Assembly (NCBI RefSeq): GCF_020085105.1
Contig: NC_058044.1
Span: forward strand, 27,594,206 to 27,658,205
Source: Siniperca chuatsi
Taxonomy: Eukaryota > Chordata > Actinopteri > Centrarchiformes > Sinipercidae
Length of the DNA stretch: 64,000 nucleotides
Reading direction: 5' to 3'
Made by a program: the position numbers and the translations under genes. Each line of letters begins with the position of its first letter. Within the stretch, counting starts at the first letter, position 1. Below are positions 61,900 to 64,000 of the stretch, piece after piece. The notes beneath the pieces were generated by a model. The model was not told the DNA's origin and did no database searches. It saw nothing but the letters and a program-made list of their open reading frames with translations.

Positions 61900-63870
61900 T
61901 ACGAGGAAGCAAATGTGACACACTGAAACTCATTGTATATTTGGCCTCAGGCTTGATGAAACACAAAATAACTCTGTAAAAACTTGATCATGACATGAAT
62001 CCATGAAGTAAAAAGAGTGCAGTCAGCATGAAGTGAGTGAGTTTACTGTTTCTTCAGTCAGCTGTTATAGACAAAGTCTATTTGTAAGCCCTAACCCCAA
62101 TAGCAGTTTCATAATAATGACAGCCAGGCTGACCAGGTTCACATTTAAGAGCCTGTCACAGAATTATTCACTCATATTCCTTTCAGTGCTGTAATCAAGA
62201 GGCGCTGGGACAAATAATAACAGGAAAAGCAATAAACTGTGAGAAGCAATAACCTCTCTGTTCCACCTCTGGGTGAGCAAAGAGGTTGAGAGTGTGCATG
62301 GGCAACAATCTGAATCTCTCTCTTCATCACAGTGGGAGAAAGCTATTAAATTAAAGCCCCACTTTTCTTGTGTGGGTGGGTAAAATAATGTGGTGGGCGT
62401 TAGCTCCAAGAGGAAAGTCCATGAGATGCTTACTCCAAAGCACACACGAGGGAACAAGCAAACCGGCCGAGCGTAGCTCCGAACATGGCTGCTCAGGCGA
62501 GGGCGCGTGTTGTGTGACATCAAGGTTTCACATGTGAAGATGAGGACAGGAAGGACATAAGGGCTGCAGCAGGTCCTGAGGTGAAACTGTTCATGTCTTG
62601 GAGACTGCGGTCGGCCTCATTAATCCTGCCATTTAAATTTCCTCAAATCCTCGCGCTCAAGTGAGCATCAGTGAAAGGTCACTGGGGGACGGAGTGAAGG
62701 GGTGAATCACACACTTCCCTCTCAGTGACTGTGGGACGTCCTCAGTCACTGCTGAGAGTCACATGAAGGCAGAAAAAGGGGAAGTTAAGTGGGCACTCTG
62801 GGACACATCTCTTATTTATGCATCCTTGTCCTCCCTGTTCTCCGTCCCCTAGCCGAGACTGGAGGACAGACTGAGGTCCTTCACTTTGGACTGGATTCAC
62901 TGACTGGATTCAGTCAAAGTCCACCATCCAAAAAGACATTCAAGCTGATAAAACGCTTCTCAGAGCAGATGAGGAAAAGGGAGTGAGGATACGCAAGTGT
63001 CAGAGTGTGTGACTCTCTTAAATCACATCACAGATCATAGAAGTTACGATGCATAAGCAAGGGAAGTGTGTTATCAGGTAAACCGTTTTTTAATCAGGAA
63101 GTTTCTTGAGATATATTTTCTCTTTTTCTTGAGCATAATAATACACACTGTGGCATAAGAACACACACAGGTGATATAAAACATTCACATAGAGGACAAC
63201 AGAAACGGCCCTGAAAGACATGAAAGAAATGATATGCTTGCCCATTTAAAACAATTACATTCCTAAAACTGTGACAAACAATAATGCAAATAAAGGAATG
63301 TGTATTATGATTTAAGAATCTTTAAGTAGAAAACTTTAAGTCCTTGGATTTTGTTCATTAATAAACTTTCCAAACAATGCCAAGCCATTCTGGACACTGA
63401 TCACCCAAAGATGAATCACATATAGAATATTTGCAGTGCACCATATATGAAGGTTATAAACCATGAAAACATATTTTATCCTGCATAAATATCCTTGGAA
63501 TGCATGGTATAGGACTATTCCATCTTTCACATTCACATCTGGCACAGCTGGAAACATGACAGGAACACAACTACATAATTTCACATTGTGGTCCTACTGT
63601 TTTTGTAGGTGATCAGTGTTTTTACAATGGGCAATCCAAGCTACACAATCTGTATCGGCCCCTCACAGTATATAAAACCAGACCAAACATGCTCAGCTGG
63701 AGTAATAAGAAGATCTGATCGGAAAAGATGAAATAGAGCCAACAAACGACAATGGCATTTTCCATGTGCTCTAATCAAACATGCTCTACAAAATGCCCAT
63801 TGATCAATATCCGGAGTGCACCTTCCAGTTCAGTAAAGGTTTGATTGACTTTGGTGTCCTTCGATGTGGC
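61900..63870. other. Flanking DNA beyond the crystallin promoter, no gene recognised
   Basis: No coding exon or transposon end is convincing. A few short ORFs have no domain. Confidence 0.45.
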
Positions 63871-63875
63871 AACTG

Positions 63876-63878
<3 letters not shown>

Positions 63879-63916
<38 letters not shown>
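63879..63916. repeat. (TG)n microsatellite
   Basis: About 38 bp of TG near the window end. Confidence 0.9.
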
Positions 63917-63919
<3 letters not shown>

Positions 63920-64000
63920 CATGTGAGTGTGTCTTTGTGCGTCTGCCTGTATGACGGGGGACATGTTAAGGGGAACTTGGTGCCAGCCTCCTCATGTGCT

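Overview
The window is vertebrate nuclear DNA and looks like a perch-like teleost fish. Support comes from intron-split genes with GT-AG boundaries, long (TG)n/(CA)n, (TA)n and (CT)n microsatellites, repeat families typical of ray-finned fish, and fish-style gene families (a GVIN-type very large GTPase with fibronectin III exons, a CD209-like lectin with a long stalk, and a beta-B1 crystallin). There is no bacterial or viral gene content, no CRISPR array and no operon. Exon junctions were worked out by reading splice sites and checking that reading phase is kept across each join.

Layout. (1) 15-493, plus strand: the last two coding exons of a CaBP-family calcium sensor, best fit cabp2. (2) About 1680-6732, minus: a decayed GVIN-type interferon-inducible very large GTPase, with a start exon, two fibronectin III exons and a broken main exon. 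(3) 6740-12600: no gene, but an old LINE piece, hAT-like and other dispersed repeats, and microsatellites. (4) 12601-16450, minus: an intact six-exon type II membrane C-type lectin of the CD209-like group, with a stalk of 14-residue repeats. (5) 19531-23164, minus: a three-exon NAT8L-like N-acetyltransferase, with a hAT fossil in one intron and a possible GC-rich upstream first exon near 24520. (6) 23600-37165: LINE and SINE-like remnants, simple repeats and one unassigned exon-like ORF at 29402-29600. (7) 37166-39558, minus: a complete four-exon Nogo-receptor-like gene, rtn4rl2, with a TATA box upstream. (8) 39700-57880: about 18 kb with no recognisable gene but many dispersed repeats, including a SINE-like element nested in a hAT-like element with a visible 12-bp target duplication. 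(9) 57881-61715, minus: a complete beta-B1-type crystallin with a non-coding first exon and a TATA box. (10) 61716-64000: flanking DNA without a recognised gene.

The genes do not form one pathway. They act in neuronal and retinal calcium sensing, innate immunity (lectin, and once the GTPase), acetyl-amino-acid synthesis, axon-growth signalling and lens structure. Apart from the CaBP gene, all are on the minus strand. The best candidates for something little described are the regularly spaced N-glycosylation sites in the lectin stalk, the fold-back rearranged transposon at 13071-13355, and a set of in-window repeat families, two of which carry internal inversions or nested insertions. I found no convincing new biological system.
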